This document shows positions 26,863 through 36,446 of a DNA stretch of 64,000 nt, in pieces. Position 1 is the first letter of the stretch. Every line of letters begins with the position of its first letter. This stretch comes from Staphylococcus shinii. Lineage in GTDB: Bacteria; Bacillota; Bacilli; Staphylococcales; Staphylococcaceae. The position numbers and the translations under genes were made by a program. The stretch spans positions 1 through 64,000 of the forward strand of contig NZ_JAGEVL010000006.1 of the NCBI RefSeq assembly GCF_017583065.1, read 5' to 3'. The notes beneath the pieces were generated by a model that had not been told where the DNA came from, ran no database searches, and saw only the letters and a program-made list of their open reading frames with translations.

Positions 26863-27727
26863 AATTCCAATAGTTTATACATTGGTCAATGAAAGAAAGC
26901 ACGCGTTCAGAGTGCTTTCTTTTTTTTAGGTAATTGATGTAAATCGAACGACTTAACGTTGGACGGATATCTATTGCATCTAAGTCTCGTGCGTTAAATG
27001 ATTGATAATAAACACGAGGAATAATTGCATACCCCAATCCTCTATGGACGAAATTAGTTGCTGCTTCGAAACGGTCAGCTTCAATAACAATATTTGGATG
27101 CATATTCATTCGATTAAAATAGTCATCAAGGTGTTTACGTACCTGAGAACCTTTAGTTGGTAAAATGAGTGGTAAAGATGCAATTGACGTCGTGCGTTTA
27201 TATGGAAACGCATTTTTAGGTGTGATTAATACATAAGACTCTTCGTATAATGGTATGGATGTAATATCTTCATGAATAATTTGTTCATTTGTGAAAGCGA
27301 GATGATTTTCGAAATTAATGAGTAATTCTATGATTTTAGTTTGGTCATGAATTTCTGAAACGAGGTAAGTCTGGTCTGTGTTCTGTTTTTTATGTGTAGC
27401 TAATACTTGAGAAATCCACTGGTTCGTAGATTCTAAAATGGATATTTTAATTTTAGGCACATGTCCCATATTAAGATCATACATTTTCTCTATTGTTTGA
27501 TGATAATTCTGTATGAGTTGTTGTGCATAGTTATAAAAATGGATACCTTTTTCAGTGATTTTAATATCTTTAGTAGTTCGCGTAAATAAATCATAACCTA
27601 AGTCTGATTCCATTTTTTTAATCGTAGTAGTTAGTGACGGCTGACTAATGTGTAAAAAATTAGCGGCTTTCGTAAAGCTATTGTATTTTACAACTGCTAC
27701 AAAATATTCTAATTGAACAATCTTCAT
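26852..27727 (-). CDS. hutR: LysR-family regulator of histidine utilisation
   Basis: A 291-residue LysR-type activator. The winged helix-turn-helix is at residues 1-60 (FVAVVKYNSFTKAANFLHISQPSLTTTIKKME), followed by the substrate-binding domain to residue 290. It lies between hutG and hutU and is divergent from the YjiH-hutU-hutI unit, so it probably responds to a pathway intermediate. The name follows its context and the S. aureus usage. The start follows AGGTG. Its last codons hold a terminator for hutG read from the opposite strand. Confidence 0.88.
   Translation of the reverse strand: MKIVQLEYFVAVVKYNSFTKAANFLHISQPSLTTTIKKMESDLGYDLFTRTTKDIKITEKGIHFYNYAQQLIQNYHQTIEKMYDLNMGHVPKIKISILESTNQWISQVLATHKKQNTDQTYLVSEIHDQTKIIELLINFENHLAFTNEQIIHEDITSIPLYEESYVLITPKNAFPYKRTTSIASLPLILPTKGSQVRKHLDDYFNRMNMHPNIVIEADRFEAATNFVHRGLGYAIIPRVYYQSFNARDLDAIDIRPTLSRSIYINYLKKRKHSERVLSFIDQCINYWNFKG
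26892..26927 (+). terminator. hutG terminator embedded in the hutR coding sequence
   Basis: Arms AAAGAAAGCAC and GTGCTTTCTTT with a nine-base loop, followed by T8 on the plus strand. On the minus strand the same bases encode the KKRKHSERVLSF segment near the HutR C-terminus. Confidence 0.88.
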
Positions 27728-27867
27728 ATCTCATACACCTCTAAAAAATTTATTTATAGTCTTAAGTTATCAATAATTAGTTTATTTATATTGGTAGTCT
27801 ATATAATAACATACTATACTGTGAAATATAGAGGGAGGCGTACTTTCATGTAAGGGGCGTGAAGTAC

Positions 27868-29142
27868 ATGTGGAAATTTTTCGTTTATAGTTTGATTGGT
27901 ATTATCTTTTTCTTTGTACCAGTAACTATTAGCGGTCAATCAACGATTATGATTGATCATATCGTACAGTGGATATCGAAATTACTTAATCCAATCTTAC
28001 CGTACTATGTATTGATTTTAATATTGATTGGCGCAGCACATCCATTTATCAATAAGAAATGGAATAAGTCTAAAACAGATATAGTCTTTAGTTTATTTAA
28101 AATCATAGGGGTATTTATTGCTTTTATGGTGGTATTTGATTTTGGACCTGGTTTTGTATTAACAGAAAGTATTGGGCCATTTTTATATGAGAAGTTGGCA
28201 ATACCTTTAAGCGTATTAATTCCTATAGGTGCAATATTCTTATCATTTTTAATAGGATTTGGATTACTAGAATTTATTGGTGTTATTTGTAGACCGATAA
28301 TGAGACCTATTTTTAAAACGCCAGGAAAATCAGCTGTAGATGCTGTTGCTTCGTTTGTAGGTAGCTATTCAATCGGTTTATTAATTACAAACAAGGTATA
28401 TAAAGATGGGGGATATACGCACAAAGAGGCAGTAGTGGTTGCAACTGGTTTTTCAACGGTATCTGCTACTTTTATGATTATCGTAGCAAATACATTAGGT
28501 ATTATAGAATATTGGAATCTTTATTTTTGGTTTACTTTAGCAGTGACATTTATTGTAACTGCAATAACGGTACAAATCCCACCTATAAGAACAGAAAAGA
28601 CAACGACGTATCAAGGCCAACCGTACAAAGAAGAAATTCGTAGAGATATGCCATTATTAAAAGAATCATGGTTAGAAGCTAAGATAGCTGTCAAAAATTC
28701 GAAAACATTGATAGAAAATGTGATAGAGAATTTGCGTGACGGTGTTGTAATGACGATTGCTATTTTACCATCTATTATGTCGATAGGATTTTTAGGACTA
28801 ATTATCGCGGAATATACACCAATTATTGAATATATTGCTTACATTTTTTATCCAATTATAAGTATATTTCCTGTAAGTGATGTTGCAGTTTTAGCTCAAG
28901 CTTCAACAATTTCTATAGTAGAGATGTTGTTGCCAGCAGCGATAGCTCAAAGTGCTGATTTAGCGACAAGATTTACAGTAGCAGTCATGAGTGTTTCAGC
29001 CATTATTTTCTTTTCAAGTGTAGTACCAGTTATTCTATCGACGGAAGTTAAAATATCAGTTGGTAAACTAGTCATAATATGGTTTGAAAGAGTGATACTC
29101 ACATTACTTATTACTATTCCATTTGCATTATGGATATTTTAA
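27868..29142 (+). CDS. YjiH-like membrane protein, possible transporter of the hut operon
   Basis: A 424-residue protein with ten or so membrane segments and the nucleoside-recognition/GATE arrangement of the YjiH family (GSYSIGLLITNKVYKDGGYTHKEAVVVATGFSTVSATF is typical). It precedes hutU by 39 bases on the same strand, so import of histidine or urocanate is a fair inference, not a fact. AAGGGG fits the ATG at 27868; a GTG at 27859 would be too close. The 140-base divergent region with hutR should carry the LysR sites. Confidence 0.78.
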   Translation: MWKFFVYSLIGIIFFFVPVTISGQSTIMIDHIVQWISKLLNPILPYYVLILILIGAAHPFINKKWNKSKTDIVFSLFKIIGVFIAFMVVFDFGPGFVLTESIGPFLYEKLAIPLSVLIPIGAIFLSFLIGFGLLEFIGVICRPIMRPIFKTPGKSAVDAVASFVGSYSIGLLITNKVYKDGGYTHKEAVVVATGFSTVSATFMIIVANTLGIIEYWNLYFWFTLAVTFIVTAITVQIPPIRTEKTTTYQGQPYKEEIRRDMPLLKESWLEAKIAVKNSKTLIENVIENLRDGVVMTIAILPSIMSIGFLGLIIAEYTPIIEYIAYIFYPIISIFPVSDVAVLAQASTISIVEMLLPAAIAQSADLATRFTVAVMSVSAIIFFSSVVPVILSTEVKISVGKLVIIWFERVILTLLITIPFALWIF

Positions 29143-29181
29143 ACAAAGGATTAATTTTATTAAATTAAGGAGTGATTTTTC

Positions 29182-30843
29182 ATGAGAAAAATAGTAGCAA
29201 AAAAAGGTTTAGACATTGAATGTAAAGGTTGGGAACAAGAAGCGGTTTTAAGAATGTTATATAACAACCTTGATCCTGAAGTAGCTGAACGTCCAGAAGA
29301 CTTGGTAGTTTATGGAGGTATTGGAAAGGCAGCTAGAAATTGGGAAGCATTTGAAGCGATTGAAGAAACACTACGCTCATTAGAAGCAGATGAAACAATG
29401 TTAGTACAATCAGGTAAACCAGTTGCTGTATTTAAAACACATGAAGAAGCGCCACGTGTATTAATTTCTAACTCAGTATTGGTTCCAGAATGGGCAAATT
29501 GGGATCACTTTAACGAATTAGATAAAAAAGGATTAATGATGTATGGGCAAATGACTGCAGGTAGTTGGATTTATATTGGTTCTCAAGGTATTGTTCAAGG
29601 TACATATGAAACATTTGGTGAACTTGCCAATCAACATTTTGGTGGTAAATTGAACGGTACAGTAACATTAACTGCTGGATTAGGCGGTATGGGTGGTGCA
29701 CAACCACTTGCCGTTACGATGAACGGCGGTGTTGTAATTGGTGTAGATGTAGATGAAACACGTATTGATAAACGTATGGAGACACGTTATTGCGATGTGA
29801 AAACACATGATTTAGATGAAGCCTTACGTCTAGCTGCAGAAGCACGAGATAAAGGGGAACCACTTTCTATTGGTTTAGTGGGCAATGCTGTCGATACACA
29901 TAAAGCAATTTTAGATAAAGGTTTTAAAATTGATATTGTAACTGACCAAACAAGCGCACATGATCCATTAAATGGTTATATACCAGAAGGTTACTCGTTG
30001 GAAGAGGCTAAAGCAATTCGTGATAAAGACCCAAAACAATATGTTAAAGAATCTCAAACTTCTATGAGGAAACATGTCGAATATATGCTTGAATTCCAAA
30101 AAAATGGTGCTGTCGCATTTGATTATGGTAATAATATTAGACAAGTCGCATTTAATGATGGATTAGAAAATGCATTTGATTTCCCTGGATTTGTACCTGC
30201 CTATATTCGTCCGTTATTCTGTGAAGGTAAGGGTCCTTTCCGCTTTGCAGCTTTAAGTGGAGATCCAAAAGATATTGAACGCGCTGATGAGGAAATGAGG
30301 AAAATTTTTCCAGACAATGAAAAATTAATACGTTGGTTAGATTTAGCTCAAGAAAAAATTGCGTTCCAAGGTTTACCATCACGTATTGCTTGGTTAGGCT
30401 ACGAAGAACGTGCAAAAATGGGCTTAGCACTAAATAAATTAGTACGTGACGGCGAAATTTCTGCACCTATTGTTATTGGACGTGATCACTTAGATTCAGG
30501 ATCCGTTGCAAGTCCAAACAGAGAAACTGAAGGAATGAAAGATGGCTCTGATGCTGTCGGTGACTGGGCTATCTTAAATGCTTTAATCAATACTGCAGCA
30601 GGTGGTTCATGGATTTCATTCCATCACGGGGGTGGCGTAGGTATGGGCTATTCGTTGCATGCTGGTATGGTTGTTGTTGCGGATGGTTCAGAACGTGCAG
30701 ACAAACGTTTAGGACGTGTACTTACTACGGATCCGGGTATGGGTGTAGTGAGACATGCTGATGCTGGATATGAATCTGCAATTGAAGTAGCAAAAGAAAA
30801 AGACATAAAAATCCCAATGATTACAGGTAAAGGAGGTAAATAA
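29182..30843 (+). CDS. hutU: urocanate hydratase
   Basis: A 553-residue NAD-dependent enzyme turning urocanate into imidazolone propionate, the second step of the pathway. Its marks are [19 protein letters not shown], the NAD-binding [21 protein letters not shown] (about 155-175), the [19 protein letters not shown] segment with the conserved Cys and the [15 protein letters not shown] region. The length is exact for the family. It overlaps hutI by one base (TAATG). The start follows AAGGAG. Confidence 0.97.
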   Translation: MRKIVAKKGLDIECKGWEQEAVLRMLYNNLDPEVAERPEDLVVYGGIGKAARNWEAFEAIEETLRSLEADETMLVQSGKPVAVFKTHEEAPRVLISNSVLVPEWANWDHFNELDKKGLMMYGQMTAGSWIYIGSQGIVQGTYETFGELANQHFGGKLNGTVTLTAGLGGMGGAQPLAVTMNGGVVIGVDVDETRIDKRMETRYCDVKTHDLDEALRLAAEARDKGEPLSIGLVGNAVDTHKAILDKGFKIDIVTDQTSAHDPLNGYIPEGYSLEEAKAIRDKDPKQYVKESQTSMRKHVEYMLEFQKNGAVAFDYGNNIRQVAFNDGLENAFDFPGFVPAYIRPLFCEGKGPFRFAALSGDPKDIERADEEMRKIFPDNEKLIRWLDLAQEKIAFQGLPSRIAWLGYEERAKMGLALNKLVRDGEISAPIVIGRDHLDSGSVASPNRETEGMKDGSDAVGDWAILNALINTAAGGSWISFHHGGGVGMGYSLHAGMVVVADGSERADKRLGRVLTTDPGMGVVRHADAGYESAIEVAKEKDIKIPMITGKGGK

Positions 30844-32081
30844 TGAACGATTTAATCATTCAAAATATAAAAGAACTTATTTTACCAAAATCAACTGAAC
30901 GCCCATTAAAAGGAAAAGAATTAGATGAATTAAATATCATCGAAAATGGAACCGTCGTTGTTAAAGATGGCAGAGTAGTTTATGCAGGCAACCATTCTGA
31001 TGACTATGAAGCGAATGAAGTTATTGATGCGACAGGCAAAGTAGTTTCACCGGCACTTGTTGAAGCTCATACACATCTTGTGCATGGAGGGTCACGTGAA
31101 CATGAAATGTCACTTAAAAGACAAGGTGTTTCATATTTAGAAATTCTTGAACAAGGTGGCGGCATTTTATCTACAGTTGAAGCCACTCGCAAGGCTACTG
31201 AAGATGAATTGTTTAAAAAAGCAGAAAAGAATCTGTTAACAATGATTGAACATGGTGTGTTAGCTGTAGAGAGTAAAAGTGGTTATGGTTTAGATAAAGA
31301 AAATGAACTTAAACAGTTACATGTATCTAACCGCTTGGCAGACAAATACAATTTAGATATGAAGCATACTTTTTTAGGACCTCACGCAGTTCCGAAAGAT
31401 GCAAAATCAAATCAAGCATTCTTACAAGAAATGATTGACTTGCTACCTGAAGTTAAACCATACGCAGATTTTGCAGATATATTTTGTGAGACAGGTGTAT
31501 TTACTATCGAGGAATCAAGGAAGTATATGCAAGCTGCTAAGGCATTAGGGTTTAATGTGAAAATACACGCTGATGAAATCGACCCATTAGGTGGACTCGA
31601 ATTAGCTATTGATGAAGGCGCAATTTCAGCAGATCATCTTGTTGCTTCTAGTACAGAAGGTAAGGCGAAATTAAAACAAAGTGATACTGTAGCTGTATTA
31701 CTTCCAGGAACAACATTTTATTTAGGTAAAGAAACATATGCAGATGCAAGAGGCATGCTAGATAATGATGGCGCGATTGCAATTGCAACAGACTTTAATC
31801 CTGGTAGTTGTGTTACCAATAATTTACAACTTGTAATGTCTATTGCTGCATTAAAATTAAAACTATCACCGAATGAAATTTGGAATGCGGTAACGGTAAA
31901 TGCTGCAAAAGCAATAGATGTAGATGCTGGAACAATTAATGAAGGCGATAAAGCAAACATTGTAATTTGGGATGCGCCAAACCATGAATATATTCCATAT
32001 CATTACGGTATTAACCATGCCGAAACAGTAATTAAAGATGGTAAAGTATTATTAGATAATAAAATTCAGTTAAAAGGTTAA
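30843..32081 (+). CDS. hutI: imidazolonepropionase
   Basis: A 412-residue amidohydrolase making N-formimidoyl-glutamate from imidazolone propionate. Metal-binding [16 protein letters not shown] (about 76-91), [12 protein letters not shown] (His) and IATDFNPGS (Asp) are all in place. Its ATG shares a base with the hutU stop and is preceded by AAAGGAGG, so translation is coupled. The third step then feeds HutG. Two terminators follow. Confidence 0.97.
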   Translation: MNDLIIQNIKELILPKSTERPLKGKELDELNIIENGTVVVKDGRVVYAGNHSDDYEANEVIDATGKVVSPALVEAHTHLVHGGSREHEMSLKRQGVSYLEILEQGGGILSTVEATRKATEDELFKKAEKNLLTMIEHGVLAVESKSGYGLDKENELKQLHVSNRLADKYNLDMKHTFLGPHAVPKDAKSNQAFLQEMIDLLPEVKPYADFADIFCETGVFTIEESRKYMQAAKALGFNVKIHADEIDPLGGLELAIDEGAISADHLVASSTEGKAKLKQSDTVAVLLPGTTFYLGKETYADARGMLDNDGAIAIATDFNPGSCVTNNLQLVMSIAALKLKLSPNEIWNAVTVNAAKAIDVDAGTINEGDKANIVIWDAPNHEYIPYHYGINHAETVIKDGKVLLDNKIQLKG

Positions 32082-32132
32082 TCTAATTATTTTATTGAGA
32101 GTATGAGACAGAAAAATCTCTGATTAAAGCAT

Positions 32133-32177
32133 AAACGTCAATTTCTATCGAGATGATATAGAAATTGACGTTTTTTT
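32133..32177 (+). terminator. first terminator after hutI
   Basis: AAACGTCAATTTCTAT pairs with its exact complement around a nine-base loop, then T7. The stem sequence is nearly that of the terminator at 4928. Confidence 0.92.
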
Positions 32178-32210
32178 GGGTCTTTGCCAAAGAAATTATA
32201 TGAATTTTTT

Positions 32211-32250
32211 GAGAATAAGTAACTTGAAGTTGCTTATTCTCTTTTTTTTT
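32211..32250 (+). terminator. second terminator after hutI
   Basis: GAGAATAAG/CTTATTCTC with an inner AACTT/AAGTT and a T9 run. Beyond it, 32251-32453 holds nothing I can identify. Confidence 0.88.
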
Positions 32251-32453
32251 GGAGTAATAAAAAGTCTTGAAGTAAGATTACGAAACCATTATAAATTCTA
32301 TGTCTAAATGAAATTCTTTTAATAAGTTTTATTTTCCTATATAGTTCAAGAACTCTATATACTCCAATGGAATTTTAGAAAATGGGAGTAAAGTTGTTCA
32401 GATTTTTAATATGAATTTAAAATCCAAGAATCTGTCGAACTAATTCACACTAT

Positions 32454-32494
32454 AACTATAAAAAATAACTGTGAAGCATCTATTTTTTATAGTT
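32454..32494. terminator. hairpin at the end of the ThrE-type operon
   Basis: AACTATAAAAAATA pairs with TATTTTTTATAGTT around 13 bases. It lies 69 bases after the minus-strand stop. The AT-only stem makes it weaker than the others. Confidence 0.5.
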
Positions 32495-32562
32495 TGTATC
32501 ATAACTCTTCATAGAGTTTCTTTGATATAAGCTGATAATCATTTGTAAATGACTTATGTTTA

Positions 32563-33021
32563 CTATAATTGATTTCGTTTAATTTTCATAAATTTCCTTA
32601 TATTCAAGGTTTTAGATAGTTGGTCAGAAATTATTAAACCTAGTGCTATTGAGCCAGCAATGAGTATGGTTCTAATAAATGTATTGCTTGCATCAGTGAA
32701 ATTTAGTGTCACAAGTTGCTGCATAGCTCTAAATGCTAGGCTTCCTGGTACTAAAGGAATAATACCAGGAATCATAAAAACAACAACAGGAGATTTGAAT
32801 AATCTACTCATTATATGGCTGATTAAACCCAAAGTTAAACTCCCTAATAAACTTGTGTAGATGCTATCCATTTGAAATGATGTGTTTAGGGTGAAGTTAA
32901 TTATATAGCCTAGTGCACCAGCTAAGCCAGCTGGTAAGAACAATTTTTTAGGGGCGTCGTATATCAATGCAAAAAAATAAGAAGCTGTAAAACTAAAAAA
33001 CAAAGTGTACATAAACGTCAT
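32563..33021 (-). CDS. ThrE-type threonine/serine exporter, small C-terminal subunit (DUF3815-like)
   Basis: A 152-residue protein with four or five membrane segments, matching the second half of corynebacterial ThrE (GIIPLVPGSLAFRAM is typical of the family). Together with the next gene it gives one complete exporter of threonine and serine; split forms are common in Firmicutes. The start follows AGGGGGG. It begins 13 bases after the larger subunit ends. Confidence 0.85.
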   Translation of the reverse strand: MTFMYTLFFSFTASYFFALIYDAPKKLFLPAGLAGALGYIINFTLNTSFQMDSIYTSLLGSLTLGLISHIMSRLFKSPVVVFMIPGIIPLVPGSLAFRAMQQLVTLNFTDASNTFIRTILIAGSIALGLIISDQLSKTLNIRKFMKIKRNQL

Positions 33022-33033
33022 AACGTTGCCCCC

Positions 33034-33786
33034 CTAAAAAATTAAATAAACAATTGAAATTCCTGACCCAATAGCAAAAGCGATTACTAAAGCTTCTAAA
33101 AATTTAGCTGTAAACATTAACATATGTCTGCTGAATAAATCCTGTATAGCAGTAGTAATTAAGACTCCAGGCACAATAGGCATAATAGAAGCAATCATTG
33201 CCGGGCCTATTGTTTGATTAATATTAAATAGTTTTGCGCTTAATAAAATAATAAAACCTAATACAAAAGAAGCAACCAATTCGGGTATAAACATTGTTGG
33301 TGACCTACTTTGCATCCACTCAACGATTAAAAATCCAACAGAGCCAGCAATAAATGTAGGAATAATATTTTGCCAATCACCGCCTTGTAAATATAAAAAG
33401 CTAAGTGAAATAAATCCAGCCGCAATAAGTTTTTTCCATAAAGCGATGGTTAAAGTCGTATGTTCAATATTGGATAAAAGATTATAAGCTTGATGAATTG
33501 AAATATTATTATTGGTTAGTTGACGTGAAATAGAGTTAACTTGAAAAATTTTAAGTAGATTTGTTGCATTTTTATTGATTCGAACAATACGTGTATCGTG
33601 ATTTTCGCTAAGAGAAAAATTTATAAAGTTATTTATAACGTATCCTTGACTATTATTATAGCCCATACAGAGAGCCATTCGTTTCATCGTGTCTTCTACA
33701 CGTGCAATTTCAGCACCTGAAGATAGCAATATTTTGCCGGCAATTAAAATAACACTCATAGTTATTTTATCTTGAGAACTATTCAA
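33034..33786 (-). CDS. ThrE-type threonine/serine exporter, large N-terminal subunit (DUF1212-like)
   Basis: A 250-residue protein: a cytoplasmic N-terminal domain (1-110, with GAEIARVEDTMKRM) and five membrane segments, ending in the IMPIVPGVLITTAIQDL motif of the family. The likely start is the TTG at 33786, seven bases after GGAGGT; an upstream TTG (33801) overlaps that site. It is the first gene of the two-gene exporter operon and lies between the hut genes and an RpiR regulator. Confidence 0.82.
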   Translation of the reverse strand: MNSSQDKITMSVILIAGKILLSSGAEIARVEDTMKRMALCMGYNNSQGYVINNFINFSLSENHDTRIVRINKNATNLLKIFQVNSISRQLTNNNISIHQAYNLLSNIEHTTLTIALWKKLIAAGFISLSFLYLQGGDWQNIIPTFIAGSVGFLIVEWMQSRSPTMFIPELVASFVLGFIILLSAKLFNINQTIGPAMIASIMPIVPGVLITTAIQDLFSRHMLMFTAKFLEALVIAFAIGSGISIVYLIF

Positions 33787-33897
33787 TATCTGTACCTCCA
33801 AATCAATAATAGTGACACTATTCTAATACTAATCTGTCCAAGAGAAAGGAGTGGAAACTTTGCTAAAAAATAATGCCAGCAAAATTTTATTTAAAAA

Positions 33898-34758
33898 TTA
33901 TTTATGATATGTAACATTATTTCTAATCAATGTATCTTCTAGTGTTCTTAGTTTATCTAATGAAGATTCGGATGTACGTTTTCCTAATTCTAAGACTAAT
34001 GCATCTATAAGGGCGATTATTGGTACGATTGAAAAATGATCTTTACTAACGGACAACTTTAATGTTACTGAAGCATATTCGATAATTGGGGAAGAATCAT
34101 AATCTGTAATTAACAATACATCATTCCCTTGGTTCTTTGTTTCTTTTACTGCGTTAATGACTGAATATGTGTAGGGTTCAAATGCAAATACTATAAGAAT
34201 ATCTTTAGCAGCCATTTTAGTTATTTTATCGAGTGTTGCATCTGTATCCCCGCTTAGTTGATGGACATTTAAATAGAATTCATTTAATAAATGTTCAAGA
34301 TATAAAGCTGTTGATTTATAAGGTCTAGTTCCCAAAATACTTACACTTGTCGCTTGTTCAATATATTGAACTGCTATATCAAAGTTAGCAATTAAATCAG
34401 TTTTCAACGATTGGTTTAATAAGTCCACGCTTTTATCCCATACGTTGGTCAAAGTATTGGTCTTCAATTTTTCACTATGGATAAAAGCATTCTTTAGAGA
34501 GAATTTAGTATTACTTGGTAGAGCTTCGTTGTAAATATCTTTTCTAAAATCATTAAAATTTTTATAATCCAAAGCATTGATGGTTCTCATCACTGTAGAA
34601 ATACCCACATCTGCTTTATTTGAGAGTTCCTTAATAGTTGTAAGGCCTAAATCTTCAAAATTTTTAAGTATATAATTACATAACTTTTGTTGTTTTTTAG
34701 GTAGAGTACTTTTTCTATTTACAAGTTTTTCTTTTAAAGATAATGTTTTTCTGTTCAT
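33898..34758 (-). CDS. RpiR/MurR-family regulator of the dehydrogenase cluster
   Basis: A 286-residue regulator with a helix-turn-helix (about 30-60, LTTIKELSNKADVGISTVMRTINAL) and a SIS sugar-isomerase domain (about 115-260, SVSILGTRPYKSTALYLEHLL) that senses a phosphorylated sugar or related metabolite. The ATG at 34758 follows GGAAGGAGAGG; the frame to 34827 lacks support. It is divergent from the aldehyde dehydrogenase, and the 173-base space between is the natural place for its operator. An SIS domain suggests a sugar-like effector, a hint about the pathway. Confidence 0.85.
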   Translation of the reverse strand: MNRKTLSLKEKLVNRKSTLPKKQQKLCNYILKNFEDLGLTTIKELSNKADVGISTVMRTINALDYKNFNDFRKDIYNEALPSNTKFSLKNAFIHSEKLKTNTLTNVWDKSVDLLNQSLKTDLIANFDIAVQYIEQATSVSILGTRPYKSTALYLEHLLNEFYLNVHQLSGDTDATLDKITKMAAKDILIVFAFEPYTYSVINAVKETKNQGNDVLLITDYDSSPIIEYASVTLKLSVSKDHFSIVPIIALIDALVLELGKRTSESSLDKLRTLEDTLIRNNVTYHK

Positions 34759-34863
34759 TAAGAATCCTCTCCTTCCGATAATAATTCTTATTTTAACTAA
34801 TAATAACAGAAGAATTGCAGTAATCAAATAACAATATAAGAATAAAAAAATTCCTTTTTTATT

Positions 34864-34877
34864 TGAAAAGGTTTACA
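34864..34877 (+). promoter_or_regulatory. cre-like site before the aldehyde dehydrogenase cluster
   Basis: TGAAAAGGTTTACA matches the cre consensus except at the central C, 54 bases before the dehydrogenase start. Alone it is weak, but a perfect cre stands at 38724 in the same cluster. Confidence 0.35.
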
Positions 34878-34931
34878 TTTATTCATTTTTGGTGTTAAAA
34901 TTCAAACCAATAAGATTAAGGAGGCAATTAA

Positions 34932-36422
34932 ATGTTGAATTTTGATATTAAAGATTTGAAACCAAAGGTACAAGAGTTCTTAAGTAGAGAAATCCCGCTA
35001 TATATAGATGGGAATTACACAAAAGCGATAAACAACAATACTTTTGAAGTAATTGATCCCTCAACAGAAGACTTTGTAGCGAATGTAAGTGAAGCTGGGG
35101 GAAAGGATATAGATAAAGCAGTTGAAGCTGCGAGAAAAGCATTTGACGAAGGTTCTTGGACAAAAATGGAAGCGCATACAAGGTCAAATATAATTTACGA
35201 ATTTGCACGATTATTAAAAGAAAATCGCGAAGAACTTGCCGAATTAGAAGCTATTGATAGTGGTAAACCTTATGAGGTAGCTTTAGCAGACGATATAGAT
35301 GGTACAATCCAACAATTTGAATACTATGCTGGTTTTGCAACAAAAATATCCGGTAAAACGACTCAAATATCAAATGATTTAGTTAGCTATACTTTACATG
35401 AACCAGTAGGAGTTGTTGGTCAAATTATACCTTGGAATTTTCCATTGTTAATGGCTGCTTGGAAGTTAGGTGCAGCATTAGCAGTAGGATGTACCATTGT
35501 AATTAAACCAGCGACAGAAACTCCACTATCACTACTTTATGCGGCTGATTTATTTAAACAAGCAGGTTTTCCAGATGGCGTAGTTAATATAGTACCAGGG
35601 CCAGGACGTACTGCTGGAGAATTTCTTGTTAATCATGAAAAAGTAGATAAGGTAGCGTTTACTGGATCGACAGATGTTGGAAAAGGTGTCATGAAAGGGG
35701 CAGCAGAGCAAATTAAAAATATTACGTTAGAGTTAGGTGGGAAATCTCCAGCTATATTACTAAAAGATGCTGATTTAGATGAAGCGATTGATGGTGCTTT
35801 TGATGGGACAATGTATAATCAAGGCCAAAACTGTAGTGCTTGTACAAGAATTTATGTACATCGTGATATATATGAGGAAGTTATTGAGGGATTAAAAACA
35901 AGAGCTGAAAACGTGAAAGTAGGTCCAAGTATGGAACAATCAACTGACATGGGGCCGCTTATTTCTAAGAGACAGCAAGATAAAGTAATTGATTATATTA
36001 ATAAAGGTAATGAAGAAGGAGCAAGATTAATTTTTGGTGGTAGTAAAGTTAACGAACAAGGTTATTATATAGAACCTACAATTTTTGCAGATGTCGAAGA
36101 TGATATGACAATTGCACGAGAAGAAATCTTTGGTCCTGTAATGGCAGTATTTGTATTTGATGAAATCGATGAAGTTATAGATAGAGCCAATAATAGTGAA
36201 TATGGATTAGCTTCAAGTGTCTGGACACAGAATCTTAAAAATGCCCATTATATATCTAAAAAACTGAAAGCAGGAACGGTTTGGATTAATACAGTTGGTC
36301 TTGAATTAGAGACAATGCCTTTCGGCGGCTATAAACAATCCGGTATTGGAAGAGAAATGGGTGGTGAATACGGGTTACAAAGTTATACAGAAGTCAAAAG
36401 TGTAATGATTAATATTGATTAA
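34932..36422 (+). CDS. NAD(P)-dependent aldehyde dehydrogenase
   Basis: A 496-residue class-1/2-like aldehyde dehydrogenase, oxidising an aldehyde to its acid in the cytosol. Catalytic set: Asn169 (PWNF), Glu267 (LELGGKSP), Cys301 (GQNCSACTR), and the cofactor loop FTGSTDVGK at about 243-251. It most resembles betaine-aldehyde/semialdehyde types. The start follows AAGGAGG. It leads the operon with the DapA-like and flavoenzyme genes (24 and 18 bases apart). The natural substrate is unknown. Confidence 0.9.
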   Translation: MLNFDIKDLKPKVQEFLSREIPLYIDGNYTKAINNNTFEVIDPSTEDFVANVSEAGGKDIDKAVEAARKAFDEGSWTKMEAHTRSNIIYEFARLLKENREELAELEAIDSGKPYEVALADDIDGTIQQFEYYAGFATKISGKTTQISNDLVSYTLHEPVGVVGQIIPWNFPLLMAAWKLGAALAVGCTIVIKPATETPLSLLYAADLFKQAGFPDGVVNIVPGPGRTAGEFLVNHEKVDKVAFTGSTDVGKGVMKGAAEQIKNITLELGGKSPAILLKDADLDEAIDGAFDGTMYNQGQNCSACTRIYVHRDIYEEVIEGLKTRAENVKVGPSMEQSTDMGPLISKRQQDKVIDYINKGNEEGARLIFGGSKVNEQGYYIEPTIFADVEDDMTIAREEIFGPVMAVFVFDEIDEVIDRANNSEYGLASSVWTQNLKNAHYISKKLKAGTVWINTVGLELETMPFGGYKQSGIGREMGGEYGLQSYTEVKSVMINID

Positions 36423-36446
36423 ATAAAAATAAATGGAGGATTTATT

